NCBI RefSeq assembly: GCF_009176305.1
Contig: NZ_BLAJ01000001.1
Coordinates: forward strand, 62,001 to 126,000
Length of the DNA stretch: 64,000 nucleotides
Reading direction: 5' to 3'
From: Martinezella dioscoreae
Lineage (GTDB): Bacteria > Pseudomonadota > Alphaproteobacteria > Rhizobiales > Rhizobiaceae
Part shown: positions 26,351 to 34,846 of the stretch, in pieces
Numbering within the stretch: the first letter of the stretch is position 1
How the letters are laid out: each line of letters begins with the position of its first letter
Translations under genes and position numbers: made by a program
Notes under the pieces: model-generated
Seen by the model: the letters and a program-made list of their open reading frames with translations, nothing else
Database searches by the model: none
Told to the model about the DNA's origin: nothing

Positions 26351-27244
26351 ATGCTTAAAAGAATATCTCCACCGGTCCTGCTTCTTCTTCCGGCGATCAT
26401 CGTCCTCGTGGCTGTGGTTCTGTTTCCGCTGCTTCTGTCCTTCTATTCCAGCTTCACGCCCTTTCGCCTGACGCGGCCGGCGACGCTTTTCACCTTCATC
26501 GGTCTGCGCAACTACATGCGCATCCTGTCGGATCCGGTGTTCCTGGCCGCCTTCGTGCGCACCGTCGTGCTTTTGACGATCGCGCTCAATCTGGAAATGC
26601 TGCTTGGTCTCGGATTGGCTTTGCTGGTCAACAAGGCGACCTACGGCAAGCGCGTGCTGCGCACGCTGATGATGTTTCCGATGATGTTCTCGCCCGTTCT
26701 CGTCGGCTTCCAGTTCAAATTCATGTTCAACGACAATGTCGGCATCATCAACAATGCCTTGCAATCCCTGGGTATTACCGAGACGGCTATTCCCTGGCTG
26801 ATCGATGGCAATCTGGCGCTGTTTTCCATCGTCATTGCCGAAGTCTGGTCGTCGACGTCGGTCTTCGCGATCCTTATCCTCGCAGGCCTGCTCGCCATGC
26901 CACAAGAGCCGGTAGAAGCCGCAAAAGTGGACGGCTGTACCAGCTGGCAGACCTTCCGCTACGTCACCTGGCCATTCCTGATGCCGTTCGCCTTCATCGC
27001 CATGACGATCCGTTCGCTCGACGTCGCCCGTGCCTATGACATCGTTAAGATCATGACCGATGGCGGCCCGGCGCGGCGCACGGAGCTGATCTGGACGCTG
27101 GTCGGACGCACGGCCTATGCCGACGCACAGATGGGGCTTGCCAATGCCATGGCCTATGTCTCGATCATTCTTTCTATCGTCTTCACCGTCTATTTCTTCC
27201 GCAAGCTGGCGCTTGCCCGCACCCAGATCGGAGCGGAGTGGTAA
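26351..27244 (+). CDS. sugar ABC transporter permease, first subunit
   Basis: This 297-residue MalF-type permease has six predicted membrane helices, the first at about residues 8-30 (VLLLLPAIIVLVAVVLFPLLLSF). The EAA coupling loop reads VEAAKVDGCTSWQTFRYVTWP. The ATG at 26351 is used rather than the GTG three codons earlier because it places the basic MLKRIS leader at the N-terminus, as in homologues. It forms the channel with the next gene, whose start lies at the end of this one. Confidence 0.9.
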   Translation: MLKRISPPVLLLLPAIIVLVAVVLFPLLLSFYSSFTPFRLTRPATLFTFIGLRNYMRILSDPVFLAAFVRTVVLLTIALNLEMLLGLGLALLVNKATYGKRVLRTLMMFPMMFSPVLVGFQFKFMFNDNVGIINNALQSLGITETAIPWLIDGNLALFSIVIAEVWSSTSVFAILILAGLLAMPQEPVEAAKVDGCTSWQTFRYVTWPFLMPFAFIAMTIRSLDVARAYDIVKIMTDGGPARRTELIWTLVGRTAYADAQMGLANAMAYVSIILSIVFTVYFFRKLALARTQIGAEW

Positions 27245-27246
27245 TC

Positions 27247-28113
27247 ATGGATCGCAACGCTCAACAACGCCTGCAGCGCCGCCTCTGGAAGATCGCCTAT
27301 CTCATCGGCCTCTTTCTCGCGATGCTTATCATCTGCCTGCCCGGTTTCTGGATCGTCATCAGCTCGCTACGGCCGACCGTGGAAATCATGGCGAAGCCGC
27401 CGGTCTGGATACCGCAGGAGCTGTCGCTGGAAGCCTATCGCGCCATGTTCAGCGGCGTCGGGCAGGGCGGCATTCCCGTCTGGGATTATTTCCGCAATTC
27501 GCTCATCATCTCCGTCACCTCGACCGCCATTGCGCTCGTCATCGGCATGTCCGGCGGCTATGCCTTCGCTCGCTTTCGTTTCGCAGGCAAGTCAGCCGTG
27601 TTCCTCGGGCTGATGCTGACGCGTTCCGTGCCCGGCGTGGCGCTATCGCTGCCGCTCTTCATGGTCTATGCGCGGCTCGGCATCATCGATACGCATTTCG
27701 GCCTGATCCTCACCTATGTCGCGCTGAATGTGCCGTTCACGATCTGGCTGATCGACGGCTTTTTCCGGCAGGTGCCGAAGGATCTCGCCGAGGCCGCGCA
27801 GATCGACGGCTGCACGCGCTGGCAGGCGTTCTGGCAGGTGGAATTTCCACTCGCCGGCCCCGGCATCGCATCGGCCGGCATCTTCGCCTTCCTCACCTGC
27901 TGGAATGAATATGCTCTCGCCTCGCAGCTGACGCGTTCCGTCGATTCCAAGACGCTGCCGGTCGGTCTCCTCGACTACACGGCCGAGTTCACCATCGACT
28001 GGCGTGGCATGTGCGCATTGGCGGTCGTGATGATCATTCCGGCTCTCGCTCTCACTTTCATCATTCAGAAGCATCTGGTGTCGGGTCTGACATTCGGTGC
28101 GGTCAAAGGTTGA
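27247..28113 (+). CDS. sugar ABC transporter permease, second subunit
   Basis: This 288-residue MalG-type permease has a first helix near 15-37, the EAA loop LAEAAQIDGCTRWQAFWQVEFP, and the usual [10 protein letters not shown]-terminus. The ATG at 27247 gives MDRNAQQRLQRR before the first helix; an in-frame GTG at 27238 overlaps the previous gene and is less likely. It pairs with the upstream permease and is followed within 5 bases by the ATPase gene. Confidence 0.9.
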   Translation: MDRNAQQRLQRRLWKIAYLIGLFLAMLIICLPGFWIVISSLRPTVEIMAKPPVWIPQELSLEAYRAMFSGVGQGGIPVWDYFRNSLIISVTSTAIALVIGMSGGYAFARFRFAGKSAVFLGLMLTRSVPGVALSLPLFMVYARLGIIDTHFGLILTYVALNVPFTIWLIDGFFRQVPKDLAEAAQIDGCTRWQAFWQVEFPLAGPGIASAGIFAFLTCWNEYALASQLTRSVDSKTLPVGLLDYTAEFTIDWRGMCALAVVMIIPALALTFIIQKHLVSGLTFGAVKG

Positions 28114-28118
28114 TCTCC

Positions 28119-29216
28119 ATGGCTCAGGTTTCCCTCAAAAAACTCGTCAAGCGCTACGGCGCGCTGGAAATCGTCCACGGGATCGATCTCGACATCGCGG
28201 ACAAGGAGTTCATCGCGCTTGTCGGCCCGTCCGGCTGCGGCAAGTCGACGACGCTGCGCATGATCGCCGGCTTGGAGGATGTGTCCGACGGCACGATCGA
28301 GATCGGCGATACGGTCGTCAACGACCTGCCGCCGCGCGATCGCAACATCTCCATGGTGTTCCAGTCCTATGCGCTCTATCCGCATATGACCGTGCGCGAG
28401 AACATGGGTTTCTCGCTGAAGATCGCCAAGCAGCCGCAGGCCGAGATCGACCGCCGCGTCAACGAGGCCGCTGCTATTTTGAGCCTTGAAGCGCTGATGG
28501 ATCGCCGCCCGGCGCAGCTTTCCGGTGGCCAGCGTCAGCGCGTCGCCATGGGCCGCGCCATCGTGCGCCAGCCGGAGGTCTTCCTCTTCGACGAGCCGCT
28601 ATCGAACCTTGATGCCAAGCTGCGCACGCAGATGCGCACCGAGATCAAGAAACTGCATGCCAAGGTGCAGTCGACGGTGGTCTACGTGACGCACGATCAG
28701 GTCGAGGCCATGACGCTGGCGGACCGCATCGTCATTATGCGCGACGGCCACATCGAACAAGTCGGCACGCCGGACGAGGTGTTCAAGCGGCCCGCCACCC
28801 GCTTCGTTGCCGGCTTCATCGGCTCACCACCGATGAATATCGAAGAGGCGACGCTGAAGGCAGGCGAACTCATCTTCAAGAACGGTGATCGTCTGCCGCT
28901 GCCGAACCAGTTTGCCGGCAAGGTCAGGGAAGGAGAAAAGGTCGCCTTCGGTCTTAGGCCTGACGATATCTTCCCGACTGGCCACGGCCTGCATTCGGGC
29001 GCGGAATCTGCCGTCTACGAGCTGACCCTACCGGTCGCCATCACCGAACCGCTCGGCAATGAAACACTCGTCTTTGTCGAATTCGCCGGGCGCGAATGGG
29101 TGACGCGCATGCTCAATCCGCGCGCGCTGAAGAGTGGCGAGCGGCTGAAGATGAGCTTCGATCTCAGCCAAGCGCATCTCTTCTCCGCCGAAACCGGCAA
29201 GAGCCTGGCAAACTGA
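28119..29216 (+). CDS. sugar ABC transporter ATP-binding protein (MalK/UgpC type)
   Basis: This 365-residue ATPase has Walker [11 protein letters not shown]-loop [13 protein letters not shown], signature [15 protein letters not shown], Walker [13 protein letters not shown], switch VTHDQVEAM and a C-terminal regulatory domain (FGLRPDDIFP). An open frame extends 36 codons upstream into the permease gene; the ATG at 28119 is the family start. The importer is complete with the three genes before it. The enolase-superfamily gene follows in 12 bases, which ties transport to the catabolic enzymes. Confidence 0.93.
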   Translation: MAQVSLKKLVKRYGALEIVHGIDLDIADKEFIALVGPSGCGKSTTLRMIAGLEDVSDGTIEIGDTVVNDLPPRDRNISMVFQSYALYPHMTVRENMGFSLKIAKQPQAEIDRRVNEAAAILSLEALMDRRPAQLSGGQRQRVAMGRAIVRQPEVFLFDEPLSNLDAKLRTQMRTEIKKLHAKVQSTVVYVTHDQVEAMTLADRIVIMRDGHIEQVGTPDEVFKRPATRFVAGFIGSPPMNIEEATLKAGELIFKNGDRLPLPNQFAGKVREGEKVAFGLRPDDIFPTGHGLHSGAESAVYELTLPVAITEPLGNETLVFVEFAGREWVTRMLNPRALKSGERLKMSFDLSQAHLFSAETGKSLAN

Positions 29217-29228
29217 GGAATAGCTCCC

Positions 29229-30341
29229 ATGGCACGTATCGAGAAAATTGAACTGCGCATGGTCGATCTGCCGCCGAAGGTGAAGCGGACGGATGCGATC
29301 CAGAGCTTCGTCAGCCAGGAAACGCCGATCGTTACCATCACCGACAGCGATGGGGCAGCCGGCACCGGTTACAGCTATACGATCGGCACCGGCGGCTCGT
29401 CCGTCATGCGGCTGCTGTCCGACCATCTGGTGCCGCTCTTGATCGGTGAGGATGCCGATTGCATCGAGGCGATCTGGCACAGACTGGAATTCGCCACGCA
29501 TGCTACGACGATCGGTCCCATCACGGCGCTGGCGCTTGCGGCCATCGACACGGCGCTTTGGGATCTGCGAGCCAAGAAGCAGAAGCTGCCACTCTGGAAG
29601 CTTGCCGGTGGCGCCAAGGATCGGTGCCCGCTCTACACGACGGAAGGTGGCTGGCTGCATATCGAGAAGGAAGCTTTGGTCGAAGACGCCCTGCAGGCGA
29701 AGGCCAAGGGCTTTTCCGGCTCGAAGGTGAAGATCGGCAAGCCGCATGGCTCCGAGGATTACGACCGGCTGGCCGCGATGCGTCTGGCACTCGGCTCCGG
29801 CTTCGAAATCATGACCGACTGCAATCAGGGCTTCACCGTCGATGAGGCGATCCGCCGGGCAGCACGCCTCAAGGAGCTGGACCTTGCCTGGATCGAGGAG
29901 CCGCTGCCGGCCGACGATCTCGATGGCCATATCCGGCTGACGCGATCGACGCCGACGCCGATCGCGGTCGGCGAATCCATGTATTCGATCCGGCATTTTC
30001 GCGAATATATGCAGAAGGGCGCCTGCTCGATCGTGCAGGTGGATGTCGCCCGCATCGGCGGCATCACGCCCTGGTTGAAGGTGGCGCATGCCGCCGAAGC
30101 TTTCGACATTCCCGTCTGCCCGCATTTCCTGATGGAGCTGCATGTCAGCCTCACCTGCGCCGTGCCGAATGGCAAATATGTCGAATACATCCCGCAGCTC
30201 GACGATCTCACCACCAAGGGTATGGACATCGTCGATGGCAAGGCGGTGGCCCCATCAGAGCCCGGCATCGGCATTGCCTGGGACTGGGATGCCGTGAAGG
30301 CGCGCTCGATCGGCGAATTCACCCGGGAAATTCACGGCTGA
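29229..30341 (+). CDS. enolase-superfamily sugar-acid dehydratase/cycloisomerase (mandelate racemase group)
   Basis: This 370-residue enzyme has an N-terminal capping domain and a TIM barrel with the mandelate racemase set of residues: Lys166-x-Lys168 (SKVKIG), metal ligands Asp197, Glu223 and Glu249, and the Asp272-His299 dyad (VDVARIGGI, CPHFLMELH). Such enzymes abstract the proton next to a carboxylate, and in this context probably dehydrate a sugar acid to a 2-keto-3-deoxy acid. L-fuconate, L-rhamnonate or a related acid are candidates; the sequence alone does not decide. It is followed in 13 bases by the mutarotase gene. Confidence 0.9.
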   Translation: MARIEKIELRMVDLPPKVKRTDAIQSFVSQETPIVTITDSDGAAGTGYSYTIGTGGSSVMRLLSDHLVPLLIGEDADCIEAIWHRLEFATHATTIGPITALALAAIDTALWDLRAKKQKLPLWKLAGGAKDRCPLYTTEGGWLHIEKEALVEDALQAKAKGFSGSKVKIGKPHGSEDYDRLAAMRLALGSGFEIMTDCNQGFTVDEAIRRAARLKELDLAWIEEPLPADDLDGHIRLTRSTPTPIAVGESMYSIRHFREYMQKGACSIVQVDVARIGGITPWLKVAHAAEAFDIPVCPHFLMELHVSLTCAVPNGKYVEYIPQLDDLTTKGMDIVDGKAVAPSEPGIGIAWDWDAVKARSIGEFTREIHG

Positions 30342-30354
30342 GGAGGAGCTAACC

Positions 30355-30684
30355 ATGCAGCGGATGGGAATGGTGATCGGCCTGGAGCCGGCCAATGTGG
30401 CGGAATACAAGGCGCTTCACGCGGCCGTCTGGCCCGAGATCCTGGCGCTGATCTCCGAATGCAACATCACCAACTATTCGATCTTCCTGAAAGAGCCGGA
30501 AAACCTGCTCTTCGGCTATTGGGAATATGTCGGCACGGATTTCAAGGCCGATATGTCGAAGATGGCTGCCAGCCCGAAGAACCAAGAGTGGTGGTCTTTC
30601 TGCATACCCTGCCAGAAGCCCTTCGAGACCCGCAAAGAGGGCGAGTGGTGGGCCATGATGGAGGAGGTGTTTCATCATGACTGA
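30355..30684 (+). CDS. rhaM: L-rhamnose mutarotase-type protein
   Basis: This 109-residue protein of the RhaM/DUF718 family is a small alpha-beta barrel that interconverts alpha and beta anomers. Tyr18 and His22 (AEYKALHAAVWPEIL) match the catalytic pair of E. coli RhaM, and the tail has the conserved tryptophans (QEWWSF, GEWWAMM). Known substrates are rhamnose and fucose, so it supports a deoxy-hexose pathway in this cluster. A good AGGAGG ribosome site precedes the ATG. A nested repeat of about 410 bases separates it from the next gene. Confidence 0.9.
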   Translation: MQRMGMVIGLEPANVAEYKALHAAVWPEILALISECNITNYSIFLKEPENLLFGYWEYVGTDFKADMSKMAASPKNQEWWSFCIPCQKPFETRKEGEWWAMMEEVFHHD

Positions 30685-30733
30685 CGTCCAATCAGGGCCC
30701 CTTATTCCGCCAGCGGGGAGATTGTGGAATGGA

Positions 30734-31146
30734 TACCCCCCTCTGTCAGCTTCGCTGACATCTCCCCCACAAGGCAGGGGTATCGCATATGAGCGGAGAT
30801 CGCCGCCGTCCCCCTTCTCCCCAGCGGGGAGAAGGTGCCGCCAGGCGGATGAGGGGGTGCCCGCCAAGACCACCAAAATCCATGAATTCAAATCGATAAC
30901 CCCCTCATCCGACCCTTCGGGCCACCTTCTCCCCAAGGGGAGAAGGAGTTTATGGTGCTCATCCGCCTCCATATGCGATAGCCCTGCCCCACAAGGGGGG
31001 AGATTGGTAAATCGCGGCTATCTCTGGCAAGCAACAGACATTGAATCTGCTGACATGACAGCTATTCGTTTCCCGAGGTGCTGCGAAACGCTTCAAGCGA
31101 TCTCCCCCCTTGTGGGGGAGATGTCACGAAGTGACAGAGGGGGGTG
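30734..31146. mobile_element. outer MITE-like element interrupted in its left arm by the inner element
   Basis: The left end (CCCCCCTCTGTCAG from 30736) follows TA at 30734-30735. The right end GACAGAGGGGGG closes at 31144 and is followed by TG rather than TA, probably a later base change. Without the insert it would be about 187 bases. The centre (30997-31098) is diverged from the other copies. It fills most of the 549-base gap between rhaM and the Gfo/Idh/MocA gene, and so lies within the catabolic cluster. Confidence 0.72.
30775..30986 (-). mobile_element. inner MITE-like element, copy 2 (212 bp, 10-bp target duplication, opposite orientation)
   Basis: It is the reverse complement of copy 1 with a few differences, beginning CAGGGGTATCGCATATG and ending in the inverse of CAGGGCTATCGCATATG. 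CCCCACAAGG lies immediately on both sides (30765-30774 and 30987-30996) as a perfect 10-base direct repeat. The insertion site is the same motif, read on the other strand, as in copy 1. Confidence 0.75.
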
Positions 31147-31233
31147 TGTAGCTTCCACAACTTCCGAAGCCAATGTTCCTGGCTCCTTTTTCCGGGCAAA
31201 AGGTCAACCGACCTTGGTTTCAGGGAGGATGAG

Positions 31234-32307
31234 ATGAACTTCGATCCCAAATCCCTGCGCCAATGGTGGCCGATGCCGTCGCATCCGCGTCCGATCGTGA
31301 TTTTCGGTGCCGGCAGCATCGTCGGTGACGCGCATCTGCCTGCCTATAAACAAGGCGGCTTTCCGGTCGCGGGCCTCTACGATCCAAACACCGAGAAGGC
31401 GGTGGCACTGGCTGCTCGATGGGGCATTCGAGTTTTCGCCTCCGAGGCAGAAGCCCTTGCCGTCGATGGCGCGATCTTCGATCTGGCGACGCCGCCGGCA
31501 GCGCATGCGACGATCCTTTCGAAGTTGCCGTGCGGTTCCTTCGCGCTGATCCAGAAACCGATGGGCAGCGATCTTGTCGGCGCCTCCGAAATTCTGTGGG
31601 TCTGCCGCGAGAGGGATATCAAGGCGGCCGTCAACTTCCAGCTTCGCTTCGCGCCGATGATGCTGGCGCTCTACGATGCCGTGAACAAAGGGTATCTCGG
31701 CGAGGTCGTCGATTTCGATGCGTGGCTGGCGCTTGCAACACCCTGGGGCCTCTGGCCGTTCCTGAAAGGCTTGCCACGCATCGAGATAGCCATGCATTCG
31801 ATCCACTATTTCGATTTCATTCGCGGGCTGCTCGGTAATCCTCAAGGGATCCACGCCAAGACCATCGGCCATCCCAACCATGATGTCGCCCAGACGCGGA
31901 CGGCTGCGATTCTCGATTATGGCGACAAGGTTCGCTGCGTGCTCTCGGTCAATCACGACCATGATTTCGGCCGCAGGTTCCAGGCTTGTGAGTTTCGCAT
32001 CGCCGGCACCAAGGGGGCGGCCTATGTCAAGCTCGGTGTCAATCTCGACTATCCCAGCGGGGAGCCGGACGAACTTTGGATCCGACCTGAGGGCGGCAGC
32101 GATTGGGTCGAGGTCAAGCTGGAGGGCGCCTGGTTCCCGGATGCCTTTGTCAATCGCATGGCCAACCTGCAGCGTTTTGCATCCGGCGAGGATCAGGAGC
32201 TGATCGGTTCCGTCGAGGATGCCTGGCAGACCATGGCTCTCGTCGAGGCCGCTTATCAATCGAGCGCCGCGCCGGCGACGCCGATTGCCGAACTTCCAAA
32301 GGCTTGA
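31234..32307 (+). CDS. Gfo/Idh/MocA-family oxidoreductase
   Basis: This 357-residue protein has an N-terminal Rossmann fold (VIFGAGSIVGDAHLPAYKQGGF, dinucleotide site) and the family region PPAAHATIL followed by ALIQKPMGSDL, in which the usual EKP motif reads QKP. A C-terminal substrate domain includes the conserved histidine stretch AMHSIHYFDFIRGL. Members oxidise sugars, inositols or sugar acids; here it could be the entry dehydrogenase that makes a lactone for the amidohydrolase. The ATG at 31234 follows CAGGGAGGATG; an earlier in-frame start at 31144 lies at the end of the repeat and is rejected. Confidence 0.87.
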   Translation: MNFDPKSLRQWWPMPSHPRPIVIFGAGSIVGDAHLPAYKQGGFPVAGLYDPNTEKAVALAARWGIRVFASEAEALAVDGAIFDLATPPAAHATILSKLPCGSFALIQKPMGSDLVGASEILWVCRERDIKAAVNFQLRFAPMMLALYDAVNKGYLGEVVDFDAWLALATPWGLWPFLKGLPRIEIAMHSIHYFDFIRGLLGNPQGIHAKTIGHPNHDVAQTRTAAILDYGDKVRCVLSVNHDHDFGRRFQACEFRIAGTKGAAYVKLGVNLDYPSGEPDELWIRPEGGSDWVEVKLEGAWFPDAFVNRMANLQRFASGEDQELIGSVEDAWQTMALVEAAYQSSAAPATPIAELPKA

Positions 32308-32310
32308 GCA

Positions 32311-32772
32311 ATGGCAGAACAAACCCCCTATTTCGAAGATTATGAAGTCGGCCACGTCAGGGTGACCACGGGACGGACGATCACCGAGACGGATTTTGTT
32401 GTCCATGCTGGCCATACCGGCGATTTCTTCCCACATCACATGGATGCGGAATTCGCCAAGACCTTGCCCGGCGGCCAGCGCATCGCGCATGGCACGATGA
32501 TCTTTGCGATCGGCGTCGGACTGACGGCCTCGCTCATCAACCCTGTCGCCTTTTCCTATGGTTACGATCGGCTCCGCTTCGTCCGACCGGTGCATATTGG
32601 CGATACGATCCGCACCCGCGTCACCATTTCGGCGAAGGAGGATGATCCGAAACGGCCGGCTTCCGGTCGTGTGGTCGAGCGTTGCGAAGTGCTGAACCAG
32701 CGCGACGAAGTCGTGCTTGCCGCCGATCATATCCTGGTCGTCGAGCGCAAGCCGAGCGCGGGGAAGGCATGA
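32311..32772 (+). CDS. MaoC-family dehydratase (R-specific hydratase type)
   Basis: This 153-residue single hot-dog protein has the active-site signature intact: [13 protein letters not shown] with Asp38 and His43, then [11 protein letters not shown] and [20 protein letters not shown]. It shares the core FSYGYD-LRF with the MaoC-fold protein at 22379, which has lost the His, so the two may form a hetero-dimer or act in sequence. It hydrates or dehydrates acyl-CoA-type substrates in known members. It starts 3 bases after the Gfo/Idh/MocA gene, and its stop codon overlaps the start of the next gene. Confidence 0.9.
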   Translation: MAEQTPYFEDYEVGHVRVTTGRTITETDFVVHAGHTGDFFPHHMDAEFAKTLPGGQRIAHGTMIFAIGVGLTASLINPVAFSYGYDRLRFVRPVHIGDTIRTRVTISAKEDDPKRPASGRVVERCEVLNQRDEVVLAADHILVVERKPSAGKA

Positions 32773-33902
32773 TGGTAAAACTTAAGGGAATGACCTGGTC
32801 GCATCCGCGCGGCTACGATCCGATGATCGCCTGCTCGAAGGTGTGGCGGGAAAAGACCGGTGTCGAGATCAGCTGGGAAAAGCGCTCGCTGCAGGATTTC
32901 GAGACTTTTCCGGTGGAGGAGCTTGCCGCGCAATACGATCTCATCGTCGTCGATCATCCGCATGTCGGGCAGATCACGCGCGAGAACTGCCTGCTGCCGC
33001 TCGATGATGCAGGCTGTGCAGAGGAAATTGCCGCGATCGCCGCCGGCACCGTTGGGCGCTCCTATCCGAGCTACAACTGGCAGGGCCGGCAATGGGCCTT
33101 TCCGCTCGATGCGGCAACACAGGTGCAGGCCTATCGGCCCGACCGGCTGAGCGCGCCGGTCAAGAATCTCGCCGAATTCGTGACGCTCGCCAAGGAAGGC
33201 AAAGCGATCCTGCCGATGCGGCCGCCGCATTCGCTGATGACTTTCATCACGCTGGCTGCCCACCTCGGCACGCCCTGCAACATCGAAGGGCCGGATTTCA
33301 TTGCCAAGGCCGATGGCGAAGCGGTGCTCGACTGGATCGCGCAGCTCGTTTCGGGCATGGATTCCAGCTGCTACGAAATGGATCCGATCGCGGTGCTCGA
33401 CCTGATGGGCCAGCCTGACGGCCCCTATGTGGCGTCGCCGTTCATCTATGGCTACGTGAACTATTCCTTTGCCGGATTCAGGCGGGCGCGGATCGCTTTT
33501 GCAGATATGCCCGTGATCGATGGACGCGCGCCGAATGGCTCGGCACTCGGCGGCACTGGCATTGCGGTGTCGGCACGCACGCAAGCGCCTGAAGAGGCGA
33601 AGGCCTTTGCGCGCTGGATTGCGAGCGGGCCGGTGCAGGCGGGTGTTTATGCGAGTGGCAATGGTCAACCGGGCCATGCCGACGGCTGGATCAGCGATGC
33701 GGTCAATGCGCCGGCGCTCGATTTTTACCGCAACACGCGTGCGACGCTGGAAGGCGCCTATGTGCGGCCGCGGCATGATGGCTACATGGCATTTCAAAGC
33801 GATGCATCCGAGATGATTAGCAATGGACTGCGAAGCGGCGAGCGGCATACAGTCCTCGTCGACAAGCTGAATCATCGCTTCGCGCAGTCTTTCGAAGCGT
33901 AG
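32769..33902 (+). CDS. solute-binding-protein-like protein without a signal peptide
   Basis: This 377-residue protein has a family-1 extracellular solute-binding fold ([76 protein letters not shown]). The fold starts at once after MMVKLKG: there is no hydrophobic leader, lipobox or Tat motif. It may work in the cytosol as a ligand sensor or carrier, or be exported some other way. The ATG at 32769 overlaps the MaoC stop codon (ATGA), so it is co-translated with that enzyme rather than with an importer. The in-frame extension upstream to 32682 lies inside the MaoC gene and offers no signal peptide either. Confidence 0.85.
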   Translation: MMVKLKGMTWSHPRGYDPMIACSKVWREKTGVEISWEKRSLQDFETFPVEELAAQYDLIVVDHPHVGQITRENCLLPLDDAGCAEEIAAIAAGTVGRSYPSYNWQGRQWAFPLDAATQVQAYRPDRLSAPVKNLAEFVTLAKEGKAILPMRPPHSLMTFITLAAHLGTPCNIEGPDFIAKADGEAVLDWIAQLVSGMDSSCYEMDPIAVLDLMGQPDGPYVASPFIYGYVNYSFAGFRRARIAFADMPVIDGRAPNGSALGGTGIAVSARTQAPEEAKAFARWIASGPVQAGVYASGNGQPGHADGWISDAVNAPALDFYRNTRATLEGAYVRPRHDGYMAFQSDASEMISNGLRSGERHTVLVDKLNHRFAQSFEA

Positions 33903-34006
33903 TGAGGTTGCGCCAACTGATTGTTATTGCATGATCTTATCCGAGTTTCGGCTATGCAGCCAGCGGCATGGGTGGGGTCATGGTTCCCGAAGAAAGGATC
34001 AGGATT

Positions 34007-34738
34007 ATGGGTCACGGGTTGGAAGGCAAGAAGGTCGTCATCACGGCGGCGGGGCAGGGCATTGGCCGGGCGTCGGCAGAGCGCTTCATCTCGCTTGGCG
34101 CACACGTCTACGCCACTGATATCAACGAGCAGACGCTCTCGACGCTTGATGGCGCGACCAAACATGTGTTGAACGTGCTCGATAGCGCCGCCGTCAAGGC
34201 CTACGCGGAAGAACTTGGCCCGATCGACGTGCTCTTCAATTGCGCCGGTTTCGTCCATGCTGGCACGATCCTGGACTGCGAGGAAAAGGATTGGGATTTC
34301 TCCTTCAACCTCAATGCCAAGGCGATGTACACCACCTGCCGGGCCTTCCTGCCGGGCATGCTGGAAAAGGGCAAGGGGTCGATCGTCAACATGTCCTCCG
34401 TTGCTTCCAGTGTGAAGGGCGTGCCGAACCGTTTCGCCTATTGCGCCTCCAAGGCTGCCGTGATCGGCCTGACCAAATCGATCGCCGCCGATTTCGTTGC
34501 CAAGGGCATTCGCGCCAATGCCATTTGCCCCGGTACGGTCGACAGCCCTTCGCTGCATGAGAGGCTCAGAGCAACCGGGGACTACGAGAAGGCAATGAAG
34601 GATTTTATCGCCCGCCAGCCGATGGGCCGGATCGCGACTGCCGAAGAGATCGCCGCACTAGTGACCTATCTCGCCGGCGACGAGGCGGGCTTCACGACAG
34701 GCCAGATCCACGTCATCGACGGCGGCTGGACGGGCTGA
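34007..34738 (+). CDS. short-chain dehydrogenase, 2-keto-3-deoxy-L-fuconate dehydrogenase / DHRS6-like
   Basis: This 243-residue classical SDR has the NAD site TAAGQGIGRA (residues 13-22), Asp38 in ATDIN, which favours NAD over NADP, NCAGFVHAG, the catalytic Ser130/131, Tyr145 and Lys149 (NMSSVASSVKG, AYCASKAAV), and the tail CPGTVDSPSLHER. The segments GFVHAGTILDCEEKDWDFS and SSVASSVKGV are close to what I recall of human DHRS6/BDH2 and bacterial keto-deoxy-fuconate dehydrogenases. It should oxidise the 4-hydroxyl of a 2-keto-3-deoxy acid. The ATG at 34007 follows GAAAGGATCAGG and is preferred over 33968. Confidence 0.9.
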   Translation: MGHGLEGKKVVITAAGQGIGRASAERFISLGAHVYATDINEQTLSTLDGATKHVLNVLDSAAVKAYAEELGPIDVLFNCAGFVHAGTILDCEEKDWDFSFNLNAKAMYTTCRAFLPGMLEKGKGSIVNMSSVASSVKGVPNRFAYCASKAAVIGLTKSIAADFVAKGIRANAICPGTVDSPSLHERLRATGDYEKAMKDFIARQPMGRIATAEEIAALVTYLAGDEAGFTTGQIHVIDGGWTG

Positions 34739-34756
34739 GGCTGCATTTTGAAGGTC

Positions 34757-34788
34757 GGAGGCCCCGTATTGCGAGGCTTCCTTTTATT
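34757..34788 (+). terminator. rho-independent terminator after the SDR gene
   Basis: GGAGGCC (34757-34763) pairs with GGCTTCC (34775-34781), with one G-T pair, and TTTTATTT follows. It marks the end of the plus arm of the catabolic cluster. Confidence 0.75.
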
Positions 34789-34846
34789 TGCCACTCTCGT
34801 CGGCGAATCGTTGTTTTGAAAGACGATTTACGATCGGGAGAGCGGC

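Noticed and set aside
24766..26905. Two long minus-strand open frames (24766-26400 and 25697-26905)
   Set aside because: They lie opposite the solute-binding and permease genes and read as Arg/Gly/Asp-rich shadow sequence.
30349..30972. Minus-strand open frame running from the inner element through rhaM
   Set aside because: Repeat-derived start and antisense to a well-supported mutarotase gene.
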